64,000 nt of DNA. Source: Limnomonas spitsbergensis. Its lineage: Eukaryota; Chlorophyta; Chlorophyceae; Chlamydomonadales. The notes beneath the pieces are model-generated. The model was not told where the DNA came from. It did not search any database and worked only from the letters and a program-made list of their open reading frames with translations. The stretch spans positions 682,001 to 746,000 of the forward strand of contig JAYJMM010000039.1 in NCBI GenBank assembly GCA_037349105.1, written 5' to 3'. Positions 10,601 through 21,200 of the stretch are shown one piece after another. Position 1 is the stretch's first letter; every line of letters starts with the position of its first letter. The translations under genes were made by a program, and so were the position numbers.

Positions 10601-12111
10601 TCGACATGGAGCCAATTAACCCGCAACTGGACATCCATGCTGTGACGGGAGAGTGTAAAATCGAAGTGAGAGAGATTGAGACATGGAACCCTAAGAGTAC
10701 CAACCAAATCACGACTACAGAGATGGCATGCGTGTACAAGGGGAACGGCCGGTGCGTCGGGACAATCGCCAAAGACAGACTCGTCACCCTCAGAAGATTG
10801 TATGAACAGGCTGCATATGAAGGCATCCATGCTAAAATGATGCCTCCCCCATCCTCCTTTGAAGAGGAAGTGGTTGACCTCATCATCAGACACAAGGAGG
10901 GGACAAAGACACAGACCAAACAAATACAAGACAATTTCAGCATCCCACCACAATTCAGAGCGTTGATAGACACGCACTTTGGCATCTCCAAGGAACGGTA
11001 TTCTAGCCCCCTCCAAGTTCGAGATCACGCCACCACCTACTGGAGTATATTCCCGAGGGACCAGGCCTTCCAAGCACAAACAAATGCCTTCCAACACAGG
11101 TGGACAGGGTACTCACATGCCTTCCCAAACCGGGACGAACCATCCCTCGAGAAAGCAGTCCGATGGGCGGTGTGGTCTGCAGAAATGACCAGGGAACCGA
11201 CAGCTACTGTCTTGTACCTGCCCAGGGGGATGAAGTCGTCAGGCAAACCCTCATACCAAAAGTGGTTGGACAAATATCCGCAATACTGTACAAGAATAGC
11301 CAGCACCAAGAGCTCCCCTTTCCCCTTGTGGAAAGAGGAGAGTTGGACGCAAGGAGCAACCCCGCCGCCCATGCACAAATGCCACATGGACATAATCGTT
11401 GTGTGGAACAAAGAAGCCCAGTCCGAGCAAATCGGGTGGAAACAGGATCTTCTCATCAGACTGCTCCGCACAACCCTCGCACATGTAGAAAAACACCCGC
11501 AAGCCGGGGCCACCCCCCTGCTAACCGCAACATGGACCCGACCTCCTCCCCCATTTAGGTATAGGGTGGAAGAAGATCAAGGAGAGCAGAACCATGCCCA
11601 ACCCATGATAGGATCACGCTCCTTCCAACAATCTCCAAGGGACACAGAAATCCCTAGCGCAGCAAATGCAGACCCAATGGACGCATGCAATTACCTGGAG
11701 TGGTTCCAAGAAAACAGCGCGCTGAAGCACAATTGGAGGGAGTTAGCCTACACCGATGGCAGTTGCATTGAAATCAGCCTTAAAGATGGCAGGAAAGCTC
11801 AACTAACTGGCGCTGGCCTCCACATCCCGAGCGCCACCGCCGATCAACAAGACACCACCATTAACCCGGCCGGAGAGGGTCCCACAAACACCATAAACAG
11901 AGCTGAGCTGGCAGGGATTTTTGGAGCCCTGGTGAAAGAACAGACCAAAATAGCTGTTGACAGCGCCACCTCCTTGTACCAAATCCGCAAAGCCATCCGA
12001 TCCCCCATGTCTCTCACCTACCACAAGCACAGAGACCTCCTCCAGCATATCGTGGGCCAACTCCAGCTCATGGCGTCCAAAGGCAAAATAGTCGAATTCC
12101 AAGAATGGTGA
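7609..12111 (+). CDS. LINE reverse transcriptase, PHD finger, RNase H (first part)
   Basis: The 1500-residue frame carries the reverse transcriptase palm with NLQVDFSSAFN (about residue 117) and the catalytic YADD at 225-228. A basic linker follows. A PHD-type zinc finger lies at about 853-910, with paired CxxC groups, CDVCYKYFHVQC and CPAC. RNase H begins with TDGS near 1383, then NRAELAGI and AVDSAT, which supply three of the acidic catalytic residues. The ORF stops after EFQEW because a 48-nt insertion brings in TGA; RNase H resumes in the same frame at 12157. PHD fingers read histone tails in other proteins, so a chromatin-targeting role is likely but not shown. Confidence 0.85.
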   Translation: MMTYEFKECMHMLMIIMWATGVTPDEWKQSTTQLLEKAPDGTLIDKKRPIGMLNALYKLWTRLQTRAMSDYAEKHLLLSSTQKGFRTKASTMDQLQMLVMALEDARHTGQNIYNLQVDFSSAFNMMDHDILLMIMYDLGFPTDAVDAVKNLYMGATTQVRWGTELTGKIPMGRGSIQGDTLSPLLFLIYIEPLLRWAQVGARGYMFGCIDDINARMEHSLSNAAYADDLSMLTSKLSDLQVQAEKLSLYSDFAKMKVNTGKTLVSGVLYQNIRTGLYGNKDALVQIRRQLENQIMVQGQYVQHLPPIDPFRYLGAELTMTLDWKFQHQNLIKKARQKIEELQASHATPRQIKHIIETTIKPSISNTFGITPCTGADLQILDSIMATAVKKAYGLWRCANSATVHQDVASFGLGCASLATEYAKNNAELLITSLRNEGRMGTVTRSLMEKQLKYMGGCPTGFKDTQQAKHCMRLRQLSHITDNDLVIMKSNVQQFTAHTPELAQALEQLNPATAALPATDPLNAYTLLQPLFHLGITHLADLTEQGGKHVMDGRGLRNRYGRNVKDKHIIALNRLSVMANNGPGADRDLRDMIRKRNTVLSLPKDQREIHEGNMYITAIARNPMPTGTMCQASLHPDKTLITQYLNTKDIGIPKATETERPGDLADTPDPTQQQEGTANLTGQQGSKKKQHWRKDPTLHRDKKRQGCSSTTSLRKEIAAPRRKCQITGTCLCTRHDYKRKEAERIFAFAESKISEGERAATVIQEMYGHTNQVAAITGWRMVTEPSKGRHQRGKDRIKQIQYQVTWHPSIIDEWAIPYHSMAGYTPEKIEASCRKTLGLGQDLHAHDWAGVAACECCWNPHSLQYDDASGCYDDIITCDVCYKYFHVQCLGQPVDWRPSEDKWTCPACTHATSTTQVEGLVKVTWEPSWEPEEMLLTEENTAALLRQWISENHDQPPARTSEGTMLDRHLSYMARQGFHQHHSDWDTTLGDNIREMITFDMEPINPQLDIHAVTGECKIEVREIETWNPKSTNQITTTEMACVYKGNGRCVGTIAKDRLVTLRRLYEQAAYEGIHAKMMPPPSSFEEEVVDLIIRHKEGTKTQTKQIQDNFSIPPQFRALIDTHFGISKERYSSPLQVRDHATTYWSIFPRDQAFQAQTNAFQHRWTGYSHAFPNRDEPSLEKAVRWAVWSAEMTREPTATVLYLPRGMKSSGKPSYQKWLDKYPQYCTRIASTKSSPFPLWKEESWTQGATPPPMHKCHMDIIVVWNKEAQSEQIGWKQDLLIRLLRTTLAHVEKHPQAGATPLLTATWTRPPPPFRYRVEEDQGEQNHAQPMIGSRSFQQSPRDTEIPSAANADPMDACNYLEWFQENSALKHNWRELAYTDGSCIEISLKDGRKAQLTGAGLHIPSATADQQDTTINPAGEGPTNTINRAELAGIFGALVKEQTKIAVDSATSLYQIRKAIRSPMSLTYHKHRDLLQHIVGQLQLMASKGKIVEFQEW

Positions 12112-12156
12112 GTGTCGTAAGGGACAGCGTTAGATTCTAACGCGTTAGAATCTAAA
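12109..12156. other. 48-nt insertion with a perfect 26-bp palindrome
   Basis: The insertion sits exactly between the two parts of RNase H and keeps the frame (48 is a multiple of 3) but introduces TGA at its first codon. Positions 12130-12155 form a perfect palindrome with half-site TTAGATTCTAACG. It could be a tiny insertion, a transposon footprint or a replication-slippage product. A GT-AG reading of the segment (12108-12157) would not restore the frame. Confidence 0.75.
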
Positions 12157-12435
12157 GTGAAAGCCCATAACGGGGATATCGGAAACGAGAAAGCCGACGG
12201 GGTTGCAAAACGGGCAGCCACTCTAGGGGGAGAATGCGATCTGACCGTACCTGTGAGCTCCGAACCCTCGCAGTACGATTCTTTCTGGCTTTTCACAAAA
12301 CCTAAGGAAGAGGACCCTATTCAGGTAGAGCCGCAAGGATTAGAAGATCTGAAGGGTGCCCTGAAGACGCACATTCACGAGCGCCAAAAGCTGGGTCGAT
12401 CCAACATCGATAGCGTATACTTTCAAGGGTGGCAA
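12157..12435 (+). pseudogene. LINE RNase H C-terminal part
   Basis: The frame resumes with KAHNGDIGNEKADGVAKRA, the conserved HxGxxGNExAD block holding the last RNase H catalytic Asp. It is in register with the upstream frame. It remains open to 12660, but homology passes to another frame at about 12430, where the zinc-knuckle segment begins, so a frameshift is placed there. Confidence 0.75.
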
Positions 12436-13283
12436 CGGTTGCAATCGATTGCAGCAACAGTTTCTTTAACCACCCGGGAGTCACTCTGGCCGAGAAGAAA
12501 ACAGCCCTTCGATGGCGACATGGATGCCTTTGGAATAACAAGGTGGCGTTCAGGTGGGGCAAAAGTACCACCGACAAATGCCCCTTGTGTGGAGAGCATG
12601 ACAGTGCAGGCCATATCACAGGCGCATGCAGGCACCCCGAAATGCAAAAGATGTACATAGAGCGCCACCATGGCACAGGAAGGATTTTGCTGAGGGCTGT
12701 ATCGAAAGGCAGCATGGGAGGGGACATCGTCATGGCAGACCTGGGGACGGCCGAGAAGTGTGAGAGAGCAGGAGCACCAGCCATGCTGATGAATAAATTC
12801 CCCTCGTACTTAATCCCCCACGCTGAGGCACCAGCACTTGGAGCCGTCCAAATGAAAACGAAAATGCAGCCTGACATGTTGTTGATGCAAACGACAGGAC
12901 AAAAGAAGGACGTTATAGTCCACATTGGGGAATTTAAGTATTGCAGAGACACTGAGCATGGGGACCAATTAAAAGCATGCTTAAACCAGCACACGGATCT
13001 CGTTGAGCTACTGATCTTGAACGGGCACCAACGAAACAACATAAAAGTTATTCCAATCTTGATTGGCACCTCGGGCACTATTTATAATAAGCACACAATT
13101 GAAGCCATGACGTCTCTGGGGATCACCGCGTTCCATGCTAAGAAATGCGCCCAGAAAATGCATGTCCATTCGATAAAACTCTTGCACAGCATAGTACAAA
13201 CCAGACGCAGACTCGAATATTTTTCAGCCACAAAGCCTGCCACTGGGCCAATAAAGCACACCCATAAGAGAAAACCACCGTGA
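12429..13283 (+). CDS. LINE CCHC knuckle and restriction-like endonuclease
   Basis: The ORF opens with GTG in the track frame, so it is a continuation rather than an independent gene. CPLCGEHDSAGHITGACRH is a CCHC-type knuckle. It is followed by QPDMLLM and then HIGEFKYC, matching the PD...(D/E)xK core of restriction-like endonucleases that usually lie downstream of reverse transcriptase in early-branching LINEs. Together with the AP-type enzyme upstream, this makes the element dual-endonuclease. The C-terminus is basic and ends HTHKRKPP before a TGA. Confidence 0.8.
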   Translation: MATVAIDCSNSFFNHPGVTLAEKKTALRWRHGCLWNNKVAFRWGKSTTDKCPLCGEHDSAGHITGACRHPEMQKMYIERHHGTGRILLRAVSKGSMGGDIVMADLGTAEKCERAGAPAMLMNKFPSYLIPHAEAPALGAVQMKTKMQPDMLLMQTTGQKKDVIVHIGEFKYCRDTEHGDQLKACLNQHTDLVELLILNGHQRNNIKVIPILIGTSGTIYNKHTIEAMTSLGITAFHAKKCAQKMHVHSIKLLHSIVQTRRRLEYFSATKPATGPIKHTHKRKPP

Positions 13284-13397
13284 GGAAGTTGTTTCTTTCT
13301 TTTTGCCTCATGGTAACGGCGCGGATGTGGCTACGGCCCCAAGCTGCGCTGTTTCCTTAACCTCCACGCCCTTATAGGGCGTAGCTTTCTTTCTTTC
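13284..13397 (+). other. LINE 3' UTR
   Basis: A 114-bp tail with GCCTCATGGTAACGGCGCGG and a CTTATAGGGCGTAG segment ends in a CTTT repeat. The same tail recurs at 13681-13796, which defines the 3' terminus of the family. Confidence 0.75.
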
Positions 13398-13796
13398 TCT
13401 GACCTACTAATCTTGAAAGGGCACCAGCGAAACAACATAAAAATTATCTCAATCTTGATCGGCACATCGGGCACTATTTATAATAAGCACACAATTGAAG
13501 CCATGATGTCTCTTGGGATCTCCGCGTTCCATGCTAAGAAATGCGCCCAGAAAATGCATGTCCATTCGATAAAACTCTTGCATAGCATAGTGCAAACCAG
13601 ACGTAGACTCGAATATTTTTCCGCCACGAAGCCTGTCATTGGGCCAACTAAACACACCCATAAGAGAAAACCACCGTGAGGAAGTTGCTTCTTTCTTCTT
13701 GCCTCATGGTAACGGCGCGGATGTGGCAACGCCCCCAAGCTGCGTTGTTTCCTTAACATCCACGCCCCAATAGGGCGTAGCTTTCTTTCTTTCTTA
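13398..13796 (+). mobile_element. 5'-truncated LINE copy (tail only)
   Basis: This segment repeats the last ~95 codons of the endonuclease ORF and the 3' UTR, corresponding to 13000-13397, with scattered substitutions. It starts abruptly at CTACTAATCTTGAAAGGGCACC and ends in the same CTTT run. A 5'-truncated insertion directly abutting a longer copy is typical LINE behaviour; a local tandem duplication is the alternative. Confidence 0.8.
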
Positions 13797-13900
13797 CTAC
13801 TAGGTGAGGGAATGCATATATTTGGAGGGTTAGGCAAGTAGGGGCCAAGGGCTCGTATACATGATAATACATCCCATGCGTGCAGCAGGTGCACTATGTA
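13797..13900 (+). repeat. Fragment of the inverted-repeat family, left flank of E1
   Basis: The sequence ACTACTAGGTGAGGGAATGC through GCAGGTGCACTA matches 50897-50988, with a small insertion (ATGATAATAC). It continues on the other side of E1 at 50469, which shows that E1 landed inside a copy of this repeat. The four bases before E1 are TGTA and those after are ACTG, so no clean target duplication is visible. Confidence 0.7.
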
Positions 13901-14532
13901 TGTCACGTTATATTACGGTATACGTGCCAGAACCGTTTAGGCCGCAGTTTGCGATTGCGGAGACTTCGCAGCTTCCCTGCGGAGTCTCCTTATTTGAACT
14001 GGAACCCAGAAACCCGCTCACGCTAGGGGTTTAGCTTTCCCGTACTCTGAATCAGGGTTTGCCGATTCAATATATATCCCAGCAATTGCCAAACTAGCTA
14101 CTTCGTCCCTTTCAAAAGGACAGACCTCTTATGTAACAAGCTCCGGCCGTCATCCAATGCATGAGGCCTGAGGTGTTCATAACGTCAGTACCTATATCAA
14201 GTCAAGACAAGCTCAACCTCCGCTGAGATAGCAGGGGAGAAGAAGAACCTCAGTCGAGGGTCGAGACCACTGCAGGAGAGAAGTACGCAGTCTACATTCC
14301 CGTCCCCTCACCGCGTGTGACGCGGTAAGTGCCCTTATCATAGCCCAGCTGAATCGCGACCAGACAGCCAGAAGGCCTGTGCCTCCCAAAGATATTGCCT
14401 GAAATTCAAATACAAGTTTCGAAGCTTAACTCGTTGAGCACCCGCAGCCAGTGAGTAGTCACTGAGTCTGCCCGTAGGCGTCCATCACTGTCGTGAGGAA
14501 GAAGTCTGCCACGGACCTGAAGCGCACATCTC
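13901..14532 (+). repeat. E1 5' terminal segment A
   Basis: Segment A begins with an imperfect hairpin-like palindrome (TGTCAC ... TATA ... TATAC-GTGCCA) and is homologous to 31357-31995 (E3), 49177-49816 (E3) and, in reverse, 30236-30878 and 21946-22588 (E2). A CAATATATATCCC element at about 14067-14080 lies some 30 bp upstream of the inferred RNA start near 14100, so the first ~200 bp probably hold the promoter. Confidence 0.75.
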
Positions 14533-14555
14533 GTGTCCTTTTGAAAGGGACGAAG
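14101..14555 (+). promoter_or_regulatory. E1 predicted self-priming pair
   Basis: The 21 nt at 14101-14121 are perfectly complementary to the 21 nt at 14535-14555. The second arm starts 2 nt after the end of segment A, the usual position of a primer-binding site. The first arm lies just after the inferred RNA 5' end. Tf1-type elements prime reverse transcription by pairing the RNA 5' end with such a site. No tRNA 3'-end complement was recognised here. Confidence 0.6.
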
Positions 14556-15221
14556 TGAATCTAGCCTGATCAGCCTGATTCGCCAGTTCCTGCAGAAGGT
14601 GTTTGTGCTTCAAAAATTTGAATTCTGTTTGTCAGCAATTGACCTTGGAAAGGTGCTTGAACTGCAATTTGGCTGAGGTCATCTCCATAGAGAGATTGCC
14701 AAGTTAAACCCTGTGAATCACTGTGTGTGGCAACTCAGTGCCAGGCCCAGAGAGGCTTGCAGATTTGGCTGTGGACTTATACACCCAGCAAATACTGCCT
14801 GTGTGATTGAAGATTGAGATCAGGTGGATCCAATCTATCATCATTGACAGAAGTGAACTTGTGGATTGAAGATCCAAGTTTGATTTTTTTTGGTGGACCA
14901 GAGCATCCCCGCAGGACCACGAAGCTGAGCGGACACCACGCAAGAGGCTACATCCCCGCAGGGCGTGTGACATCTAGAGCTGCCCAGCCAGAAAGGTGGG
15001 AGGTGCTGAAGGCGACGGAGGATTCCGCCAGATTCCGATTGATTAGCAAGAAAAAGCAGGACGACAGCGGAGACCTGTCCTGTTTTTTGCTGTACCTGTC
15101 GTCTTGACCTGACTGGCAGGCCCTCACCAGGCTGCAGGAGGTGCAAGAGGCAGAAGCTTGAGCGTTAGCAGATCATGTTCTGGTGTTGCCAGCACATTGC
15201 AGGATCGTGTGGATCGTATAA
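14556..15221 (+). other. E1 leader
   Basis: About 660 bp of untranslated leader, homologous to 32019-32661 in E3 (for example CTGTGGACTTATACACCCAGC and TGGATCCAATC blocks). No gene was recognised. Confidence 0.6.
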
Positions 15222-18200
15222 TTGTCTGTAGGAATGGCAGAGTGTAACCTGCATCCTGATAGGCACCAGCACCCCGACGCCCAACGCCGCAGTGGGCGCG
15301 TGCGGGGGCTGGAGCCAGGTGCAGACCTGATAGAGGTGGCTGATTCACTGATTGCAGAGGAAGCCCTGCGGATGGCGGAGAAACTGGCAGGGCCAGTGGA
15401 TCCGGCCGCAGGGGCCTGCAAGGTGTCAGGACCTGACCGCTTCCTGCCCAGAGAGGCAGGAATGCTGGCCGATGGTGCTGTGTACGTGACGAGGACAGGC
15501 ATTGGGCGAGGAGGCCCGCTGCCCGCTGATTCCAGGAGCAGCCTGGAATTTGAGCAGGGTCCGACGCAGGCGGGACCCCCAGATCTGATCTTGGATCAGG
15601 TGGCTGAGGTGTCCCAGAGCAGCGGCATACGGCGTGACAGTGGTCCACATGCCGCTCCGCAACAGATTCCGCCTAGGGTGGCGAGGGTTGCGCAGCGGGT
15701 ACTGGTGGAGCCCTGTCAGCCGGAACACAAGGCAGAGATCGCCGCAGCCCCAAGGGGGCTAGCAGGCCGTGACAGATTTCAGCCAGGTGGAGAGGAAATG
15801 GAGAGCAGGCGAGTGCCTGCAGTGGTCAAGCGCGAGGGGGCAGCTGCCCAGCCAGCGGTGACCAAGCAGGTCTTGCAAGCCAGTGCAGAGCCACTGGCAG
15901 CACTTAAAAAATCAGCGGTGCCGGTGGGAAAGCCTTGGGCTGACCTGATATCCGAGGAGGAACTTTCAGACCCAGTTCGGGAGGAAAGGGGGCAGCGACC
16001 CAAGATAGGACTGGACTCAGAGCAGCAGATGGCGCTTGAGGGAGAAGCGATGCGTATTTACCGCGGGCTAGCAAGGATCGAGGATCCCGCAGCTTTGGGG
16101 TGCAAGGTGCCCAGTGCAGATCAAGCTTGGCCCAAGAGCGTTGGGCAGGCTGATGGCACTGTGGGCGCTGAAGTGTCGCACAATGGGATCGACCGGAGAG
16201 GGCCAGTGCCCCAATCAACCCTGGATATTCCAAGGCAAGGCCTGTAATATGCGCAGTGGTTGAGACAGGGAGGAAGAACCCCTGAGCTGACATTGGACTC
16301 GGCCGCTGAGGTGTTGCAGACCAGTGGCGCAGATCGGGACAGTGGTCCAGAAGGCGCACCGCAGCAGGACCTGCCCAGTGGGGCAGGGGCTGCGCGACGA
16401 GTCAGGAACGAGCCCGATCACGGTGATCAAGGGGCAGGCGCCTCTGCAGCCCCAGAGAGGGCAGCAGAGTGCGAGGAAGCCAGAGACCTACTTAGGCAGT
16501 GGGCCAGAATACGCGACGCAGAAGAGGCTGCTGAGAGTGGCAAGTGCTGCGCATTGCGTTAAAAAAGAGAACGGTACGATGCCCCGTGGTGGAGGTCAGG
16601 TGATCAGGAAACCTGCAGATCTGCAGGCGGTGGGTAGAGCAAAAGACGCCACTGCGAAATGGCCTCCAGTAAAAAGGAAGGAGGATCTGGCTCAGCCAAT
16701 AGGGTGGAACATGCTAGGGCAGTGGATCGCTGGAGTGTAGAAAGTTGCGTGTGACGTAGTAATCACCTTAACAGAAGAATTCCCTGCGTTACAAGGAGAG
16801 CAGGATCTGTACTGGACAGAAGTCCAGGGGGATGACCAGAATGATCCGGAGCATGTGAGGTTAAGGAGCCTGGCTGTGCGTCAGCAGTGCACACCCTTGG
16901 AGGCAGTGACCTGGCGTGTGAAGCAGCCAGGAGGTCAGGTAACCCCCAGCGGCTGGTCCATGTTTGATATCCTCAGCAGTGACAGTGAGCCAAGCCCCAG
17001 GGACCTACAGCAGGCCTGGGGGAGGGCCTTTTCACCAAGGCAGGATAGCCCGGTAGCTAGCGAGCAGCTGCACCTGATCAGCAGTGATCTGACAGGAAGG
17101 GCTGAGCACAGGCCTGGCCCGCGCAGGGCAAGCGAGGCTGAGGATTATTCGAGGTTTGGGGTCGTCCCAGAGCAGGATAAACAGGATCAGGAGGATCAAA
17201 CTGTGGTGGCCGGTGGCTGCGAGCCAGGCCAACTGCAGGTGCAGGCACCGCGGCTGTGCTTGCAGAGGGAGGCAGCCCCTGTGACACCTGTGGTGGCCGG
17301 GGGCTGCGAGCCAGGCCAACTGCAGGTGCAGGCGACGCGGCATTGCTTGCAGAGGGAGGCAGGTCCTGTGACACCTGTGGTGGCCGGTGGCTGTGAGCCG
17401 GGCCAACTGCAGGTGCAGGCGACGCGGCATTGCTTGCAGAGGGAGGCAGCTCCTGTGACACCTGTGGTGGCCGGTGGCTGCGAGCCGGGCCACCTGCATT
17501 TGTGGGAGCAGAAGCTGAACCAGCAGGTGGCCGAGGAACCAGCAGAATCAAGGGAAATTGAGGCCCACGTGCACAGGCAGGCGCCGGTGCTGGCGCAGAT
17601 GCACCAGCCAGAAGAGGATGGGCCTTTCACACCACCGGTGGCAGCAGCTCCAGGAGGGGGCCAGGTGGCAACACCGGAACCATGGGCTGCCCAGCAGGCC
17701 ATCATATGGCTGGGGGCGCCCAAGGGTGTGGCAGGTGTGACTACAGCTGCCGACGGCCCTAGCCAGTCCCAGGTCGAGGCCTCAGGACTGAAGGGGGGCC
17801 AGGCAGGCAACCTGCCAGAGGGGTTGGCCGTGCAAGGTCCAACTGAAGGGGCAAGGCAGGCGATCCCGGGCACAAGGGAAACAAGCCCAACCAGCCAGGG
17901 CAGTGCCCATGGGGAACCCAGAGGACACTCACCCAAGCTTGTTGCGGCAGAGAATCATGAGGGGTCAATGGACCTGGATATCCCCATACCCATGCTGAGG
18001 TAAAAGGTGAACTGGTACCAGCAGAAAGAATGGCCAGGCAGCTGTGGATGGCCAGGCAGCCAGGGATTGCCTGGCAGATGAGAATGACCAGGCAGCTGAG
18101 GATGATGAAGCGTCACTTGGCAAATAAACTGCAGACGCTGTTGCCACAAGGCAGGGCAGCTGACAGTGACGTGGATGAAGCTAGGAGCAGCAGGTCTCCG

Positions 18201-21200
18201 GTGCCAGCACCCGTGGACAACAGCAGCAGCAGGAATGTGTGCCTGGTAGCATTCCCTGCTGCGGTGCCTGCAGATGTGGAGCTGGCCAGGCTTTGGGAGG
18301 ATCGCGCAACAGGTGACCGTCAGCAGCAGATGGACACCCGCAATGCCATGCGTCAGGCCATGAGGCATTACCCCGGAAGAGTATGCATGTTCTGCGGGTT
18401 CGAGTGCGAGCACAGCGACAGTGCATGTGAGCACCTCATGGATGCCAACATCCAGAGGGGGCTGGAGCCGGGTGAGGACCCGGCTGAGGCCAGTGATGCA
18501 GTAATTGCAGAGGAAGCAATGCGGATTGCGGTGAAGCTGGCCGGGCCAGCGGATCCGGCCGCAGGCGCGCGCAGGGTGCCAGTGCAAGACCGCTCCCTGT
18601 CCGCGGAGGAAGGGAAGCTGGCTGATGGTACGGTGCGCGTCCAGGTGACACAAAAAGGAATTGGCCGAGGGGGCCCGGTGCCCACGGATCCCAGGAAGGA
18701 CCTGGAAGCTGAGCAGTGGCCGACGCAAGGGGGAGGAACCCCAGAGCTGATCTTGGATCCAGCAGCTGAGGTATCCCAGAGCGAAGATACGGGGCGGGAC
18801 TGTGGTCCAGACGCCGCTGTGCAGCAGAATCCGCCCAGGGGGGCAAGGACTGCGCAGCGGGTCAAGGAGAAGTCCAGCCAAAGTGACCAAAGGGCGGATG
18901 TCGCCGCAGGCCCAGAGGGGCTTGCAGGCCGTGACAAGGTCAGGGCAGGCGAGCCGCTAGTGAAAGTAGAGTTGAGTGTGGCCAGGCGCGGACCTGCAGA
19001 AGTCAAGCGCGAGGGGGCAGGAGCCAAACCAGCGATGGCCGGGCAGGTTTCGCAGGAGAGCGATGAACCGCGGATCCAGAGCAAAAGGGCGGCTGTGCCG
19101 GTGGGAAAGCCGTTGGCTGACCTGATGTGGAAAGAAGAGCTGTCAGATCCCATCCCAGAGGTGCAAGTGCAAAAAGGGCCGCAGCTGAGGGCAGGGCTGC
19201 ATCCGAGGGGGCAGCTGAGGCCGCACCGCACTCCAGTCAGGAGGGTGGTAGGGTCCACGGTGTATGGAACACCCCTGTCCAGGTTTCTCCACAGTGTGGG
19301 CAGGCCTGTGCAGAGATCCAAGGAGGGATTTAGCGGCCAAGTGAAGAGAGGCGGCAGCCAAGGGGGCGGCCTGTATGGATTTTCCAATAATCCAGCATGG
19401 GCACGGGAGGAAGGCCCCAGAGATTCAGAGCACTCTAGGGAGGTGAAGGTGGCAGATCTAGAGGAGCTGATTGAGGAGGATCTGCAGCCGATCGGCTGGA
19501 GGGGGATTCTGCGGTGGGTGGCAAACCTGTGGAAGCAAGTTTGCTCCAAGTATTTCTCCCACTTCAGCGATCAGGTGAATGCGATTGAGGAATTCAGGGC
19601 CCATCATCTGAGGGAATGGGCAACGAAGGCCATGATGGGGATTCCACACACAGGGCAGGACATGACGACGCTGTTGGCCGCCCTTGGACAGGCGTCCAAG
19701 GGAGGAGCAGGACGCGAGGCAGCCCTGGCCGTTAAGGCCTTCGCAGATGAGTGGTGCAATGGGGTGAAGGGAGATCAGGAGGAACCTGGATCTGAACCCG
19801 CGGATGAAGAAGTGGAGGATCAAGAGTGGGAAGGTTATGAAACAGCTGTGCAGCAACCAGAGGAGCTCAGGGAGGTCCAAAGGTGGCAGCAGCAGGCAAG
19901 GGCCACGCCCATCCCAGGGTCCAGAGAGGCCAGAGAGGAGGTGCTGTCAGATTCATGGGCCAGGAATTACACAGGAGGGACACAGCCAAGCTGGCAGAGC
20001 CAGGAGCCGCCCAGGGGGCAGGCAGACGGAAAGAAACAGCCAAACTGGCAGAGCCAGGAGCCGCCCTTGGGGCAGGCAGACGGAAAGAAACAGCCGAGCT
20101 GGCAGAGCCAGGAGCCGCCCAGGGGGCAGGCATACGGCAGGGAACAGCCAAGCTGGCAGAGACAGGAGCCGCCCAGGGGGCAGGCAGAATACGGCAGGAG
20201 GACACAACCAGGCGGGCCAAGCCAGAAGCCGCCCAGGGGGCGGGCAGAATCCGGCAGAGGAACACAGCCTCGGGAGTCTGGCCCAGAGGAGAGAAAAATC
20301 AGAGATGAGGCTGATCATCCGCCACCCGAGAGGAGCAGAGGCTCCGCGGGCGGGGCCGGCAGACAGTCGTCCGGGGGCGGACAAGCCCAGGATGGGGCTG
20401 GCCGCAGAAACAGCCAGTACCAGCGCAGTCGCAGCCCACCAGGGGGCGACAGTGGCGGATCTGGATCAGACTCCAGTTCAGACGAGTCGGGGTCAGGTGG
20501 AGCGGACAGGCGCGGGCTAGGGGCCAGGAGGGAGTCTAGCGACCAGGAAATGAAGAGGCTCGATAGGGAGCAGGCAAGGATGAACCTGCAGCTGCTGCAG
20601 CAGATGCTCCTGCAGCTGGCAGGGGTGGCCAAATATACCAAAATCCCAGCTATCCAAGGCAACGTGCCGGTGTTGGATATGTCACACGCGGGCGCGGTTG
20701 CAGCCAAGAAATATTGCCAAGCGTGTGGCTATTGGGGATCACACAACAGGCTAGCGCTGTCGGATGAACCACCGGCGCTGGCCGTGGTGGCAGGGGAAAT
20801 TATTGGATCCTGCCAGTCACCCTCGGCCATGGCCATGCTCGTGCGATCCCTGGCCAGGTTGTGGAACAACAAGCCTGCCAGTGTGGGGCCGTTGATGGTG
20901 GCCATCAGGGCAGCGCCCCACGCAGGGGACAGGGCCACCAAGGAGATGGAAAGGATCAGAGGGTAGTGGGCCGCTCCATCAGAGGAGCAGTGCTGTGAGG
21001 TTTCCCTGCTTACCCTGTGGATCAGGGTGGTTAAGGAGGAGGTGGGGAAGCCGACCTCGGATGAGAGATCCGCGATCACCAACCTCAAGCTGGGAGTCTA
21101 AACCACCTTGGATCCAGAGGTCAAGCCAGAGGAGACAGTGGAGGCGTTTGCGCACAGAGTACTGTCCACAGCAGAGCTGCTGCAGATCTCCAGGGATGCA

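Larger units (their letters stand above)
4100..13397 (+). mobile_element. Dualen-like LINE with two endonucleases, degenerate
   Basis: In order the element encodes a cysteine-protease-like domain, an AP-type endonuclease, a reverse transcriptase, a PHD finger, an RNase H, a CCHC zinc knuckle and a restriction-like endonuclease. That combination is the signature of the Dualen (RandI) clade first described in Chlamydomonas. The reading frame is broken at about 5407, 7165, 7609, 12109-12156 and 12430, so this copy is probably inactive. The 3' end is a short UTR closing in a CTTTCTTTCTTT run. The 5' boundary is uncertain; the 18-bp array is immediately upstream. Confidence 0.85.

Noticed and set aside
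12108..12157. Tiny GT-AG intron explaining the RNase H interruption
   Set aside because: Removing GT...AG leaves the frame shifted, while removing the 48 nt 12109-12156 restores it; an insertion fits better.
14100..14560. Hammerhead ribozyme in segment A
   Set aside because: The long complementary arms drew attention, but no conserved CTGATGA...GAAA core in the right arrangement was found.
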